From Ulvibacter sp. MAR_2010_11 (GTDB taxonomy: Bacteria > Bacteroidota > Bacteroidia > Flavobacteriales > Flavobacteriaceae), in contig NZ_PHTY01000001.1 of the NCBI RefSeq assembly GCF_002813135.1, positions 491,501 through 555,500 of the forward strand: a stretch of 64,000 nucleotides of DNA. Direction: 5' to 3'. The position numbers were made by a program, and so were the translations under genes. The notes below the pieces were generated by a model, which was not told where the DNA came from, ran no database searches, and saw only the letters and a list, made by a program, of their open reading frames with translations. How positions within the stretch are numbered: the first letter of the stretch is position 1; each line of letters starts with the position of its first letter. Shown here piece after piece: positions 26,962 through 36,984 of the stretch.

Positions 26962-28000
26962 AGTGTTTGTTGGCTAACTGTCCACAGGCTGCATCAATGT
27001 CCTTACCTCTGCTTCTGCGAACTGTCACAGGGGTTCTGTTTTTTTCCAGAGCAGTGATGTAATTTTGAATGGCATAGTTGGATGCTTGCTGAAACTGTCC
27101 GTCATCGATGGGATTGTACTCTATAATATTGACCTTACAGGGTATATAGTTGCAAAACCGCACCAGGGCATCGATATCCTCTTTACTGTCGTTGATACCT
27201 TCCCATACCACATATTCGTAAGTAATCTTGCGGTTGGTCTTTTCGTACCAATATTCCAACGACTCTTGTAAGTCTGTAAGATGAAAACTTTTTGCAAACG
27301 GCATGATTTGTTCCCGTTTTTCCTGAATGGCCGAATGCAAGGAAACCGCCAGATTGAATTTCACCGCATCGTCGGCCAACTTCTTTATCATTTTGGGCAC
27401 CCCCGATGTGGATACGGTAATTCTCTTGGAAGACATCCCCAGTCCTTCATCTGAAGTTATTTTATCGATAGCTTCAAGAACGTTCTTGTAATTCATAAGC
27501 GGCTCACCCATTCCCATAAACACAATATTTGAAAGCGGGCGACTGTGATAAAGTCTGCTTTCTTTGTCGATGGCTACAACCTGATCGTAGATCTCGTCCG
27601 GATTTAAATTCCGCATTCGCTTCAATCGCGCCGTGGCGCAAAATTTACAATCCAAACTGCAACCAACCTGAGAAGATACGCAGGCCGTGGTTCTCTTTTT
27701 CGTGGGAATTAAGACCGATTCAACAATGAGTCCGTCGTGCAGCTTAACAGCGTTCTTTACTGTCCCGTCGCTGCTCTTTTGCAAGCTGTCTACTTCAATA
27801 TGATTTATCACAAAGTTGGCCTCCAAATGCGCGCGGGTTTGCTTCGAAATGTTGGTCATTTCCTCGAACGTGTGCAAGCCTTTGCTCCAAAGCCATTCAT
27901 AAACCTGATTTCCTCTAAAAGGTTTGTCGCCAATAGATTCGAAGAAAGTGCGTAGTTCTTCTTTGGATAATGCCCGTATGTCTTTTTTTTCTGAAATCAT
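26960..28000 (-). CDS. rlmN: Dual-specificity 23S rRNA/tRNA adenine-C2 methyltransferase RlmN
   Basis: Radical-SAM enzyme that methylates A2503 of 23S rRNA and A37 of some tRNAs. The 346-residue product has the radical-SAM CxxxCxxC motif (CSLDCKFCATA, Cys near 112, 116, 119). It also carries the SAM-binding VFMGMGEPLMNYKNV, HSAIQEKREQIMP, and the catalytic Cys near the end (DAACGQL). Length and motifs are typical. It lies downstream of, and apart from, the queA group. Confidence 0.97.
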   Translation of the reverse strand: MISEKKDIRALSKEELRTFFESIGDKPFRGNQVYEWLWSKGLHTFEEMTNISKQTRAHLEANFVINHIEVDSLQKSSDGTVKNAVKLHDGLIVESVLIPTKKRTTACVSSQVGCSLDCKFCATARLKRMRNLNPDEIYDQVVAIDKESRLYHSRPLSNIVFMGMGEPLMNYKNVLEAIDKITSDEGLGMSSKRITVSTSGVPKMIKKLADDAVKFNLAVSLHSAIQEKREQIMPFAKSFHLTDLQESLEYWYEKTNRKITYEYVVWEGINDSKEDIDALVRFCNYIPCKVNIIEYNPIDDGQFQQASNYAIQNYITALEKNRTPVTVRRSRGKDIDAACGQLANKH

Positions 28001-28084
28001 TTCAGTGCAAAAATACAGTTTCCTTTGCAGTAGCCCATAGAGCTTAACAGTTTTTATTTTTTCTGAAAAAGGAAAGGAAATTGA

Positions 28085-29755
28085 CTAGCGGTCGATAATA
28101 ATCTTTTTGGTAATTTCAGATTGCGTTTCTTCGTCAACAAGGCGTAAGAAGTAAATTCCTTTAGAATAACGATCCACCATGATTGTATTCATAGTGTTGG
28201 AAACAGATCCGGACATTAATTGTTGCCCTACCAAGTTATAAAGGCTATAGGAAAGGTTAGGGTATCTGCTATTCATAACAGTAATATAGGTGCTCGCCGG
28301 ATTAGGGAAAATATCCAAAGTACCGTTAATTTCAATATCGGGAATGTTCAATATGTTTTGGAGGGTTCCTACTGTGGTTTGCCCTGTATTTATAGGATCT
28401 AACCAATCTTTTAAGCGGGTTTCGGGAGTTGTGCCGGCATTCCATGAAACACCAAATCTGCCGTAAATATCGTAATCGCCATTGTTGCTTGTACCGTTGC
28501 AAGTAGATTGTCCGGCGTACAACTGACCAATAATTTTACCGTCTTCATTAAAAAGTGGAGAGCCTGAAGAACCGCTTTCGGTAGTTCCAATTTCCCACCC
28601 ATTTCCAGTTCCTATTGAAACTCCGCCAATAAGCCAAACATCAACATCTCCGGCTGTTTCTTTTACAGCGCCTGAGTCATCACGACAAATTTTCATGATA
28701 TCCCCATTAGGGTGGTGTATGCCCACTTCAAATTCTGGTAAGGCATCGGAGTTATCCCAACCGGCAAAGGCGATGTCCCACGACTCGGGGATACTATTAA
28801 ATAATTCTACCAATGCAAAGTCACTTTTTGCATTGTTCGCTCTTAATTGAGCCCCACTCATGGTGAAATTTGTTTGTAAATCGGCACTGTCCTCTCCGGT
28901 CCCACAAACAGGGGTCGGACTAATCCAATTAAAACGAATAGACCACAATGCAGGATCGCTATTTTCCAGGCAATGGTTAGCGGTAAGCAGATAAGGTTTT
29001 TTATCCCCCGCAGTGTTATTCACCAGCGAAGCGGAACACAGATACCCATTCCCCAGATTGAGAATGTTCACTGCCTTTTTAAGCACGTCTTTCATCTCGT
29101 CGAAATCGGGACCAATAGAGCAATTTACATCGTAGTTACAAGCTCCGGAATCGTTCATTCCTCTTGTTTCGGAACCCCCTGTCACAATATCATTTACTAA
29201 ATTCATTCTGTAGCCGTGAATAATAGTTCCTACTACCAATTCAACCTGCTCTGCTGTATAAAGGGGTTCATAATATTCGAGCCAGATATAATCTCCGGTT
29301 ACAAACCATGAGCCCAATTGTTTGTTTGCACGATTACTGCTGTGTGTATAAGGTTTTGAAATATCTGTACGATCGTTATTGTAGAGGAATAACCTTCCTC
29401 CCGAAGGCAAATAAAAATCGTCAAAATTGACACTTATGTTTATGGCGTCTGAAGATTTGATGGCCGCTCTCCATATTCTACCCCGATTATTCGGCAGGTT
29501 GGTCCAAACTCCTTCTTCCTGTAAGTTTACCGTAAGAGGTCTGGCAATTCCGTATCGCCATGGGATACTCTTGTCCAAATCGTTAATGCTATCTTGCACG
29601 TGAATGGCTTCCAAGTCTAAGGGTGGTAGTACAATAGGATCTATATTAGCAGAAAGATTCAATTCCCAACTAAAAGGAATATCACCATTTACGCCCTGTG
29701 AAAAGGACACAAATGATAGCAGGAATAAAAAAGAGAAAAGTAGTGTTCTTTTCAT
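28085..29755 (-). CDS. Secreted trypsin-like serine endopeptidase with T9SS sorting domain
   Basis: A 556-residue exported protease. It has a signal peptide (MKRTLLFSFLFLLSFVSFSQ) and a propeptide-like beta domain. The catalytic region has His in LLTANHCLEN, Asp in AKSDFALVELFN and Ser in SGSSGSPLFNEDGKIIGQLYAG, resembling the lysyl endopeptidase group (S1 family). A type A T9SS domain ends it (DIFPNPASTYITV, SLYNLVGQQLMSG, KGIYFLRLVDEETQSEITKKIIIDR). Cleavage specificity is not certain. A queA terminator lies just upstream, so it has its own promoter. Confidence 0.88.
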   Translation of the reverse strand: MKRTLLFSFLFLLSFVSFSQGVNGDIPFSWELNLSANIDPIVLPPLDLEAIHVQDSINDLDKSIPWRYGIARPLTVNLQEEGVWTNLPNNRGRIWRAAIKSSDAINISVNFDDFYLPSGGRLFLYNNDRTDISKPYTHSSNRANKQLGSWFVTGDYIWLEYYEPLYTAEQVELVVGTIIHGYRMNLVNDIVTGGSETRGMNDSGACNYDVNCSIGPDFDEMKDVLKKAVNILNLGNGYLCSASLVNNTAGDKKPYLLTANHCLENSDPALWSIRFNWISPTPVCGTGEDSADLQTNFTMSGAQLRANNAKSDFALVELFNSIPESWDIAFAGWDNSDALPEFEVGIHHPNGDIMKICRDDSGAVKETAGDVDVWLIGGVSIGTGNGWEIGTTESGSSGSPLFNEDGKIIGQLYAGQSTCNGTSNNGDYDIYGRFGVSWNAGTTPETRLKDWLDPINTGQTTVGTLQNILNIPDIEINGTLDIFPNPASTYITVMNSRYPNLSYSLYNLVGQQLMSGSVSNTMNTIMVDRYSKGIYFLRLVDEETQSEITKKIIIDR

Positions 29756-29837
29756 GCTATAACCCAGTTAGTTAGACAATAAGCATACTAAAATACTCCT
29801 TTATTTTGATATTATAAAACCAAATGAGAAGAAAAGA

Positions 29838-29866
29838 AAAAATCCTGATAAAATATCAGGATTTTT
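29838..29866 (-). terminator. Intrinsic terminator of the queA transcript
   Basis: ATCCTGATA AAA TATCAGGAT forms a 9-bp stem. On the minus strand it is followed by TTTTTTCTTTT. It lies 28 bp after the queA stop. Confidence 0.85.
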
Positions 29867-29894
29867 GAATGGTAATGGGGTTATAAGACTGCTG

Positions 29895-30944
29895 TTAAAT
29901 GATTAACATCGCATCGCCATAAGTATAAAAGCGATACTTTTCTTTGATGGCCTCGGCATAGGCTTCCTTTATAAATTCGTGTCCCGCAAAAGCAGCCACC
30001 ATCATTAGCAAGGTCGATTTTGGAGTGTGAAAATTAGTCACCATTGTATTGGCGATACTAAAATCGTAGGGAGGAAAAATAAATTTATTAGTCCACCCCG
30101 AATATGCATTAAGTGTATGATCTGAAGACACCGAACTTTCCAGAGCACGCATCACGGTAGTTCCTACCGCACAAACGCGTCTTTTCTTGGCAATTCCGTT
30201 GTTGATTACGCCAACGGCATCTTCCCCGATGATAATTTCTTCCGAATCCATTTTGTGTTTGGACAAATCTTCAACCTCAACAGGGCTAAAAGTTCCCAAA
30301 CCTACATGCAAAGTGACTTCGGCAAAGTTTATGCCTTTAATTTCTAGACGCTTTAATAAATGTTTTGAAAAATGCAATCCTGCAGTTGGAGCAGCAACCG
30401 CCCCTTCGGTTTTGGCGAAGATGGTCTGGTAACGCTCTGCATCTTCAGGCTCTACTTCTCTTTTAATGTATTTAGGAAGGGGTGTTTCCCCTAGTTCGGT
30501 TAATTTACTTCTGAATTCTTCATACGACCCGTCGAACAAAAAACGAAGGGTTCTTCCTCTGGAAGTTGTATTGTCTATTACTTCGGCTACCAACGATTCG
30601 TCATCCCCGAAATAAAGTTTATTCCCAATTCTAATTTTACGTGCAGGATCTACTAAAACGTCCCATAACCTGGTTTCGGAATTTAATTCCCGCAATAAAA
30701 AAACTTCAATTCGGGCGCCTGTTTTTTCCTTATTCCCGAACAATCTCGCAGGAAATACTTTAGTGTTGTTCAACACCAAAACATCATCTTCATTAAAATA
30801 ATTGATAAGATCCTTAAACATTTTATGTTCAATGGTTTTTTCCTTTCGGTTGAGTACCATTAAACGAGATTCGTCTCTGTTTGGTGCCGGATATTCGGCC
30901 AGTAATTCAGGTGGTAAATTAAAACTAAAATTGGATAACTTCAT
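29895..30944 (-). CDS. queA: S-adenosylmethionine:tRNA ribosyltransferase-isomerase QueA
   Basis: Transfers and isomerises the ribosyl group of SAM onto preQ1-tRNA, giving epoxyqueuosine. From ATG 30944 ([19 protein letters not shown]) the product is 349 residues. Family motifs visible are [60 protein letters not shown] and [16 protein letters not shown]. In-frame Met codons further upstream add residues not expected for the family. It follows aroA by 83 bp on the same strand and ends at a strong terminator. Confidence 0.97.
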   Translation of the reverse strand: MKLSNFSFNLPPELLAEYPAPNRDESRLMVLNRKEKTIEHKMFKDLINYFNEDDVLVLNNTKVFPARLFGNKEKTGARIEVFLLRELNSETRLWDVLVDPARKIRIGNKLYFGDDESLVAEVIDNTTSRGRTLRFLFDGSYEEFRSKLTELGETPLPKYIKREVEPEDAERYQTIFAKTEGAVAAPTAGLHFSKHLLKRLEIKGINFAEVTLHVGLGTFSPVEVEDLSKHKMDSEEIIIGEDAVGVINNGIAKKRRVCAVGTTVMRALESSVSSDHTLNAYSGWTNKFIFPPYDFSIANTMVTNFHTPKSTLLMMVAAFAGHEFIKEAYAEAIKEKYRFYTYGDAMLII

Positions 30945-31027
30945 TCCCATAGCAGCAGTGGTTTTGTCTTTAAAAAGTGGCAAATATACAACCTCGGGAT
31001 AGGGGTTGTCAAGTAAAAGCGTATTTA

Positions 31028-32260
31028 TTATTGATAATCTACTGAAATGCCAACTTTAGCGAGGGCATCCCAAAACTTTGGAAACGATTTTGTTACCACG
31101 TTGGGATCTTGAATTGTGATAGGAATTTTCATCGCCAAGGGGGCGAAAGCCATTGCCATGCGATGATCGTCATAGGTATCGACGGTGATATGTTCCTTTA
31201 TTTTGGCTGAAACTGAAATCGACAAGGAATCTTCGGTACTATGTACTTTGGCTCCCAATTTTTCCAATTCCGTTTTTAAGGCGGCAATTCTATCGGTTTC
31301 CTTAATTTTTAGGGTATGAAGCCCGGTTAGCTCACATGAAATACCCAATGCGAAACAGGTAACGGCAATGGTTTGGGCAATATCGGGTGAATTTGATAAG
31401 TTTAATTTCAGTTCTTTAGGAAACTTGACCGATTTCTTTGAAAGGGTAATTGAAGCTTCGGACGGATTAAAAGAAGTATTCACGCCCAGTGATTCATACA
31501 AAGTAGCCACTACCGAATCTCCCTGAAGGCTGTTACTGTGGTAGCTTTTCAGGGTTACGGAAAGCCCTTCAGATAACGCAACCAGACTGTAAAAATAGGA
31601 TGCCGAACTCCAATCTGATTCTATTATTACGGTCGTATCCTCAATCGTTTCAGTAGGTTCAACTTTGATGGTATTTTCAGAAAAAGTAGTCGCTATACCA
31701 AGGTTGTTCAACAAATCTAATGTCATGGTAATGTATGGGACCGATGTAATTTCTCCTTCCAAAGATAGCGTGAGTCCTTTTGGTAATGACGGTGCAATTA
31801 AAAGTAGTGCCGAAATATACTGACTACTTATATTGGCCATAATCTCGACCGAAGCCTTACTTAGTTTTTTTCCAACAATTTTAAGCGGTGGAAAACCTTC
31901 GTTTTCGGTGTAGGTGATATCGGCTCCTAAACTTTGCAATGCATCTACCAGAACTGCAATAGGGCGTTCCTGCATGCGTTCGCTTCCGGTAAGTGTGACT
32001 CCGCTTCCTTCTTTACTCGTAAAATAGGCCGTTAAAAAGCGCATAGCGGTACCTGCATGCAGGATGTCGATTATCCCCTCTTTTTGGGCCAGCCCGTTAC
32101 GGAGCACATGGGTGTCGTCACTCTCCGAGAGATTAACAAGCCGTAAATTGGGGTACAAGGCTTGAAGTACCAATAAGCGATTGGATTCGCTTTTTGAACC
32201 CGTGATGGTGATAGTAGGGTGTGCGACCGATTTGTTAGTTTGTCCTAATAAAACCCTCAT
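31028..32260 (-). CDS. aroA: 3-phosphoshikimate 1-carboxyvinyltransferase (EPSP synthase)
   Basis: Sixth step of the shikimate pathway, joining PEP and shikimate-3-phosphate. The 410-residue product from ATG 32260 ([11 protein letters not shown]) has [15 protein letters not shown], the substrate loop [32 protein letters not shown], and the C-terminal [18 protein letters not shown] and [13 protein letters not shown] motifs. The alternative start at 32320 would overlap the preceding gene by 59 bp and is rejected; ATG 32260 lies 1 bp past that gene's stop. Confidence 0.97.
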   Translation of the reverse strand: MRVLLGQTNKSVAHPTITITGSKSESNRLLVLQALYPNLRLVNLSESDDTHVLRNGLAQKEGIIDILHAGTAMRFLTAYFTSKEGSGVTLTGSERMQERPIAVLVDALQSLGADITYTENEGFPPLKIVGKKLSKASVEIMANISSQYISALLLIAPSLPKGLTLSLEGEITSVPYITMTLDLLNNLGIATTFSENTIKVEPTETIEDTTVIIESDWSSASYFYSLVALSEGLSVTLKSYHSNSLQGDSVVATLYESLGVNTSFNPSEASITLSKKSVKFPKELKLNLSNSPDIAQTIAVTCFALGISCELTGLHTLKIKETDRIAALKTELEKLGAKVHSTEDSLSISVSAKIKEHITVDTYDDHRMAMAFAPLAMKIPITIQDPNVVTKSFPKFWDALAKVGISVDYQ

Positions 32261-32261
32261 T

Positions 32262-32498
32262 TTAAAGGTTTTTATTTTTGATTTTTGATTGAAACTTTCC
32301 GAAGGAAACGATAAAACCATACGCTAATCCCGCAACCAAAGATCCACCTAACAAGTACCATGGATCTCTTTCAGTAAAAAAGGCGATCTCAAAACCCTCA
32401 AAGGCCCATTTTATAAGAATAAAAACACATACAAAGGCCAGACCCAAAGTAAAAACCGATTTCCAAAATCCCTTATGGGAAACAACTTGTTTAAACAT
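32262..32498 (-). CDS. Small two-helix membrane protein of unknown function
   Basis: A 78-residue protein with two hydrophobic segments (about residues 13-30, SVFTLGLAFVCVFILIKWA, and 45-64, PWYLLGGSLVAGLAYGFIV) and a basic C-terminal tail (GKFQSKIKNKN). I recognise no family. It is tightly embedded: its ATG shares one base with the mazG-like stop (TAATG) and its stop is 1 bp from the aroA ATG. That spacing argues strongly that it is translated. Confidence 0.85.
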   Translation of the reverse strand: MFKQVVSHKGFWKSVFTLGLAFVCVFILIKWAFEGFEIAFFTERDPWYLLGGSLVAGLAYGFIVSFGKFQSKIKNKNL

Positions 32499-32824
32499 TA
32501 TTTCAGTTTTTTATTTGTGTGATGCCTATCGTGATCCCGCTTTGTTTTTGCGGCTAATTTTTTGGCAAAAGCCTCTTCCAAGTTTACGCCTGTCTGATTG
32601 GCAAGACACAACACCACAAAAACCACATCTGCCAACTCTTCTCCAAGATCTTTGTTTTTATCGCTTTCCTTTTCGCTTTGCTCTCCGTAGCGTCTTGCAA
32701 TGATACGAGCCACTTCCCCAACCTCTTCCGTAAGCTGCGCCATGTTGGTTAGCTCGTTAAAATAACGTACGCCATGTTCTTGTATCCATGTATCTACAGC
32801 GGCTTGAGCATTTTGAATGTTCAT
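32498..32824 (-). CDS. MazG-like nucleotide pyrophosphohydrolase
   Basis: A 108-residue all-alpha NTP pyrophosphohydrolase. The metal-binding pattern is visible as LTEEVGEVARIIARRYGE followed by KDLGEELADVVFVVLCLANQTG (E-E-x-x-E, then E-x-x-D). Such single-domain MazG proteins hydrolyse (d)NTPs to monophosphates and are thought to clear non-canonical nucleotides; the substrate here is unknown. It is first of a coupled run with the small membrane protein and aroA, separated from dtd by 212 bp. Confidence 0.9.
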   Translation of the reverse strand: MNIQNAQAAVDTWIQEHGVRYFNELTNMAQLTEEVGEVARIIARRYGEQSEKESDKNKDLGEELADVVFVVLCLANQTGVNLEEAFAKKLAAKTKRDHDRHHTNKKLK

Positions 32825-33036
32825 GATTTATATTTTTGGGAAATTTCCGACTTCAATTTCTACAATTTTTAATTTCAGCTTATTTTTACCAAACGCTTGT
32901 GCTGTCAAGGACTCGGCTGATAAGTAGTATGAATTATTTACTATATCCACTATGGCTGATTTCAATTAAGTAAAGATAGAACTTATGCATGTATTCTTCC
33001 GTTTCAAAATAAAAAAATGAACGATTCCGTAGAACT

Positions 33037-33489
33037 TTATTCTCTATTTTTTGAATCAATACAAATTGTTACGGGACCGTCATTTATTAAGACAACATCC
33101 ATCATGGCTCCAAAGACGCCGGTTTGCACCTTTTTTTGAAGCTCATTTTCAAGCTGAAGCACAAATGCTTCGTATAACGGTATCGCAGTTTCGGGACGGG
33201 CTGCTTTTATAAAGGAAGGCCTGTTTCCCTTCCTGGTGCCGGCGTGCAGTGTAAACTGACTTACCACAATAATATCTCCGTGTATATCTAAAATAGAAAG
33301 ATTCATGGCATCATTTTCATCCGAAAAAATACGAAGTCGAGCAATTTTTCCTGCCAACCACTCAATATCTTCTCGAGAATCTTCGTTTTCAATGCCCAAC
33401 AGAATTAGAAGTCCTTGTTGTATGGCTGAAACGACTTTCCCTTCAACTAGCACCGAAGCTTCTTTTACACGTTGTAATACTACTCTCAT
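33037..33489 (-). CDS. dtd: D-aminoacyl-tRNA deacylase Dtd
   Basis: Removes D-amino acids and mischarged glycine from tRNA. The 150-residue product begins [21 protein letters not shown] and has the two active-site motifs: [17 protein letters not shown], and NDGPVT near the C-terminus (GPVT being the cross-subunit cis-proline motif). Length is standard. Its ATG overlaps the rsgA stop by 4 bp, so it is coupled to rsgA. Confidence 0.96.
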   Translation of the reverse strand: MRVVLQRVKEASVLVEGKVVSAIQQGLLILLGIENEDSREDIEWLAGKIARLRIFSDENDAMNLSILDIHGDIIVVSQFTLHAGTRKGNRPSFIKAARPETAIPLYEAFVLQLENELQKKVQTGVFGAMMDVVLINDGPVTICIDSKNRE

Positions 33490-34433
33490 GTATTGTGAAT
33501 ATCCTTTCTGTAATTTTCTTCCTCTCCTTCCAAAATCTGAAGGTAACTCTTATAGCGCGACCATGCAATTTCTCCCTGTTCCAAGGCTTCCTTAACAGCA
33601 CATTGAGGTTCCTCCAAATGCAAACAGTTATTAAATTTACATTGATCCTTTATGTCAAAAAACTCGGGAAAGTAATCTCCTAACTCTTCCTTTTCCATTT
33701 CCACGACCCCAAAACCCTTTATCCCGGGAGTGTCTATAATTTGTGCTCCAAAAGCCAGGTCGTACATTTCGGCAAAGGTTGTGGTGTGCTGTCCCTGTTG
33801 GTGCTGTTCCGAAATTTCTGAAGTCTTCAAATTTAAATCGGGTTCTATGACATTGATTAGCGTCGATTTTCCAACTCCGCTATGCCCCGAAAACATAGAT
33901 ACTTTATTTTCCATCAAGGTTTTAACCTTGTCGATATTCTTTCCTGTTTTTGCCGAAATACCTATACATTCATACCCAATATTTCGGTACAATGCGGCCA
34001 AGAATTTTATTTCCAGCAGCTCATCATCGTTATAGGTGTCTATTTTATTGAAAAGGAGGATCGCTTTGATATGATACGCTTCGGCAGTGACTAAAAACCG
34101 ATCGATAAAGGTTGTAAAAGTTGGCGGATTGGTAAGGGTTATCAATAAAAAAGCAATGTCGATATTAGCAGCAATGATATGAGTTTGCTTTGAAAGGTTG
34201 ACCGATTTGCGAATAATGTAGTTTTCGCGCTTTTCAATTTTTGAAATGATTCCAACGGTCTCATCCCCTTTTGTTTCAACATCGAACACCACAAGATCCC
34301 CAACTGCCACCGGATTGGTACTTTTGATACCCTGCATCCGAAACTTTCCTTTGATACGACAATCGTAAAAATCGCCTTGTAACGATTTTACGGTATACCA
34401 ACTTCCGGTAGACTTATAAACAACTCCTTTCAT
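33486..34433 (-). CDS. rsgA: Small-subunit ribosome biogenesis GTPase RsgA
   Basis: Circularly permuted GTPase that acts late in 30S maturation. From ATG 34433 ([15 protein letters not shown]) the 315-residue product has an N-terminal OB fold and then the permuted G motifs: G4 LFNKID, G5 ISAKTGKN, G1 [13 protein letters not shown]2 TTTFAEMY and G3 DTPGIKGFG. The C-terminal zinc region [16 protein letters not shown] follows. It precedes dtd with a 4-bp overlap and is divergent from the secreted protein gene at 34516. Confidence 0.96.
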   Translation of the reverse strand: MKGVVYKSTGSWYTVKSLQGDFYDCRIKGKFRMQGIKSTNPVAVGDLVVFDVETKGDETVGIISKIEKRENYIIRKSVNLSKQTHIIAANIDIAFLLITLTNPPTFTTFIDRFLVTAEAYHIKAILLFNKIDTYNDDELLEIKFLAALYRNIGYECIGISAKTGKNIDKVKTLMENKVSMFSGHSGVGKSTLINVIEPDLNLKTSEISEQHQQGQHTTTFAEMYDLAFGAQIIDTPGIKGFGVVEMEKEELGDYFPEFFDIKDQCKFNNCLHLEEPQCAVKEALEQGEIAWSRYKSYLQILEGEEENYRKDIHNT

Positions 34434-34479
34434 AGGGTGCAAAATTCTGAAAATTAAAACAAACAACACCATAATTAAT

Positions 34480-34487
34480 TATATTTG
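34480..34487 (+). promoter_or_regulatory. -7 promoter element of the 34516 gene
   Basis: TATATTTG is an exact TAnnTTTG match 28 bp before the ATG at 34516. No clear TTTG is seen at the -33 position. Confidence 0.55.
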
Positions 34488-34515
34488 CGGCGAAAAATCA
34501 ATAAATCCTAATTGT

Positions 34516-34971
34516 ATGAAGAAAATTGTTGCCTTAGCAAGTTTTGTACTGCTATTTACTTTGACCGTTGCCGCACAACAATATGAAGTTAAAGTCATTA
34601 CAAGTGTCGAATCGATTGTGCCAAGTGGTTTGGGGAGATCCCGAATTATTTCGGCAAATGCCGAAAGAGACTACAAAGAATTTACCTCAACCCAAACCGA
34701 AGACGATAATTCCAGAAACAAATCGGATCGCTCCGAAATACGAGTGAAAGACTTCGACGAAACCAAATTGTTGAATTTTTACAATTTAGGTGGAATTCGT
34801 TTTCAAAACATTGCAGCCAACGATGCTGTAATTACTTCAAAAATTAACGCCATGATTGCTGAGGGTTGGGATCTGGCATTTGTATCCAGCGCTGTAGAGA
34901 GTGATGCAGGACAAGACGACGGACAAGGTATTTTTATTACCCGTTATATTTTCAAGAGACAAAAGCAATAG
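34516..34971 (+). CDS. Secreted protein of unknown function
   Basis: A 151-residue product with a clear signal peptide (MKKIVALASFVLLFTLTVAAQQ) and a compact mature domain. A Ser/Arg/Asp-rich middle (NSRNKSDRSEIRVKDFDETK) is followed by LLNFYNLGGIRFQNIAANDAVITSKINAMIAEGWDLAFVSSAVES and a basic end. I recognise no named family. The FYNLGG and INAMIAEGWDLAFVSS segments look well structured. It is monocistronic, between a divergent promoter and a bidirectional terminator. Confidence 0.8.
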   Translation: MKKIVALASFVLLFTLTVAAQQYEVKVITSVESIVPSGLGRSRIISANAERDYKEFTSTQTEDDNSRNKSDRSEIRVKDFDETKLLNFYNLGGIRFQNIAANDAVITSKINAMIAEGWDLAFVSSAVESDAGQDDGQGIFITRYIFKRQKQ

Positions 34972-34987
34972 CCTCATTCCGAGTTCA

Positions 34988-35017
34988 TAAAAAAAGCCGC
35001 AATCAGCGGCTTTTTTT
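34988..35017. terminator. Bidirectional intrinsic terminator
   Basis: AAAAAAAGCCGC AATCA GCGGCTTTTTTT forms a 6-bp G-C-rich stem with A-T extension and T-tracts both ways. It serves the gene at 34516 and the convergent pheA-aroG operon, whose stop codon touches it. Confidence 0.92.
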
Positions 35018-36101
35018 ATTTAGCATTCATTACATTTTTTTGATGGTTAATAGATTCCTGATGAATTGCTTTAAAGATTTTTAAGATGAATTCTTCACTG
35101 AGACTATTTTCTTCACCTTCCAAAATCATCTTGCCTAAAATTTCATTCCATCGCTTTGTTTGTAAGATGGCCACGTTGTTTTGCTTTTTCAAGCCTCCAA
35201 TCTCATCAGATATTTTCATACGTTTCCCTAGAATTTCGAGTAGTTTATGATCCATGACATCGATTTTGGTACGCAATGTTGCCAGCTTATTTTTAAACTC
35301 AATCGCGTCGCCTTCTTCCTTTCTAATACGAAGGTCAATGGTCATTTGATGTAAGGTTGCGGGAGTTATTTGCTGTTCTGCGTCGCTCCAGGCATTGTCC
35401 GGATCGAAATGGGTTTCGACCATCAGTCCGTCGTAATTTAGATCCAATGCCGTCTGACATAGATCGAAGATAATATCCCGTCTTCCGGCGATATGCGAAG
35501 GATCCAGAATAAGTGGTAAATCGGGAAAACGATTTTGCAAATCGATTGGAATTTGCCACTCGGGGTTGTTGCGATATCGTGTTTTTTCGTAGGTAGAAAA
35601 TCCTCTGTGGATCACTCCCAGATTTTGTACGCCCGCTTCGTAAAAACGCTCTACGGCGCCCAACCATAAAGCCAAATCGGGGTTTACAGGGTTTTTGATG
35701 AGGACAGTCTTGGAAGTACCTCTTAAGGCTTCCGCAATTTCCTGAACAATAAATGGGGAAACAGTGGTTCGTGCTCCCACCCATAGAATATCAATATCGT
35801 GCTGTAATGCCAAATCCACATGATTGGCATTGGCTACTTCGGTGGTTGTTAACAGACCTGTTTCTTCCTTGGCTCTTTGCATCCACTTGAGGCCTAACGC
35901 TCCTACCCCTTCAAAATTTCCGGGCCGAGTTCTGGGTTTCCAAATTCCGGCGCGCAATACTGTAGTATCCGTTTCCTTTAATTGATGTGCAATTTTCAAT
36001 ACCTGCGCTTCGGTTTCGGCACTACAAGGTCCGGCAATTACCAATGGGTGTTTCAAACCAAATGCATCCAACCAATTTCTGAGGTTTTTACTATTTTCCA
36101 T
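35016..36101 (-). CDS. Bifunctional DAHP synthase / chorismate mutase
   Basis: A 361-residue fusion. The N-terminal KdsA-like DAHP synthase domain (about residues 1-260) has VIAGPCSAET, LRAGIWKPRTRPGNFEGVG, ILWVGARTTVSPFIVQEIAE, VLIKNPVNPDL, LDPSHIAGRRD and the LMVETHFDP metal-binding motif. The C-terminal AroQ-type chorismate mutase (KLATLRTKIDVMDHKLLEILGKRMKISDEIGGLKK) covers about 268-355. It catalyses the entry step of the shikimate pathway and the chorismate-to-prephenate step. Fused mutase domains in this group commonly give feedback control. The start overlaps pheA by 11 bp; the operon is preceded by an attenuator. Confidence 0.94.
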   Translation of the reverse strand: MENSKNLRNWLDAFGLKHPLVIAGPCSAETEAQVLKIAHQLKETDTTVLRAGIWKPRTRPGNFEGVGALGLKWMQRAKEETGLLTTTEVANANHVDLALQHDIDILWVGARTTVSPFIVQEIAEALRGTSKTVLIKNPVNPDLALWLGAVERFYEAGVQNLGVIHRGFSTYEKTRYRNNPEWQIPIDLQNRFPDLPLILDPSHIAGRRDIIFDLCQTALDLNYDGLMVETHFDPDNAWSDAEQQITPATLHQMTIDLRIRKEEGDAIEFKNKLATLRTKIDVMDHKLLEILGKRMKISDEIGGLKKQNNVAILQTKRWNEILGKMILEGEENSLSEEFILKIFKAIHQESINHQKNVMNAK

Positions 36102-36957
36102 CGAGCGCGATATGTGTTAGATGACTGGGATTACTTTCAAGATTTTGTTTGTACATTCCTAATATTTTTAATTCTTTGACCGCTTTTTCCATCATAATAA
36201 TTACTTCAGAAAATAGTATATAATCTGAAAACAATACATCCACAAAAAAGGCATATTGCCACGGACGACCTGTAATTGGCAAGGATTGTATTTTCGTTAA
36301 ATTAATGTCAAAGGTACTCAACATTTGCAATACATTGGACAAGCTGCCTACCTTATGGTTGAGCACAAATTTTAGGGTAGCTTTGTTGGCGTCCGTTACA
36401 CCTGTATCGATTTTTCTGCGAATGACAATAAAACGGGTTTGGTTTTCTTTGATATTCTGAATTTTACTATCCAGAATTTTTAGACCGAATTTTTCGGCTA
36501 CCTGTTTCCCGGCTATAGCAGCCACACCTTTAAGATTGTTTTCCTTGATTCGTCTTGCTTCTGAAGCGGTATCCTTGCCTTCAATTATTTTACAATGAGG
36601 CGGAAAACGCTGTAAATAATCCTTGCATTGTTGCAATGCCACAGGGTGTGAATGAATTTCTTCAATATCGTGTATGCTTTCACTTTCCAATGCCATGACA
36701 TACATATCAATATTTAAAAAAATCTCTTCCACTATTTGAAAATCTCCCGAATCGATTAGGTTGTAATTGGGCAGAATAGATCCTGCAATTGTATTTTCAA
36801 TGGCGAGCACCCCAAAGTCGGCATTAAAATTTGACACTTCCCGGCTCACTTGATCGAACGAATTGCAAGGCACCAATTGAATCTTCCTATTTGGAAAGAG
36901 CTTTTGCGCCGCCATGTCGTGGAATGAACTTTCTATTCCTTGTATTGCTATTTTCAT
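36091..36957 (-). CDS. pheA: Prephenate dehydratase with ACT domain
   Basis: Converts prephenate to phenylpyruvate, the committed step to phenylalanine. The 288-residue product has the dehydratase domain (IAIQGIESSFHDMAAQ, VLAIENTIAGSILPNYNLI, SHPVALQQC, and the catalytic N-Q-T-R-F motif near 180). A C-terminal ACT domain follows (FVLNHKVGSLSNVLQMLSTFDINLTKIQSLPI), which binds Phe in relatives. No chorismate mutase domain is attached; that activity is supplied by the next gene. It is the first structural gene after the aromatic leader peptide and terminator. Confidence 0.95.
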   Translation of the reverse strand: MKIAIQGIESSFHDMAAQKLFPNRKIQLVPCNSFDQVSREVSNFNADFGVLAIENTIAGSILPNYNLIDSGDFQIVEEIFLNIDMYVMALESESIHDIEEIHSHPVALQQCKDYLQRFPPHCKIIEGKDTASEARRIKENNLKGVAAIAGKQVAEKFGLKILDSKIQNIKENQTRFIVIRRKIDTGVTDANKATLKFVLNHKVGSLSNVLQMLSTFDINLTKIQSLPITGRPWQYAFFVDVLFSDYILFSEVIIMMEKAVKELKILGMYKQNLESNPSHLTHIALDGK

Positions 36958-36984
36958 AAGCGTGTATTTTTCGGATTATTGCAT

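Noticed and set aside
35335-35784. 149-codon minus-strand ORF inside the DAHP synthase gene
   Set aside because: Out-of-frame shadow of a conserved enzyme; composition rich in Ser/Arg/Gly and no start signals.
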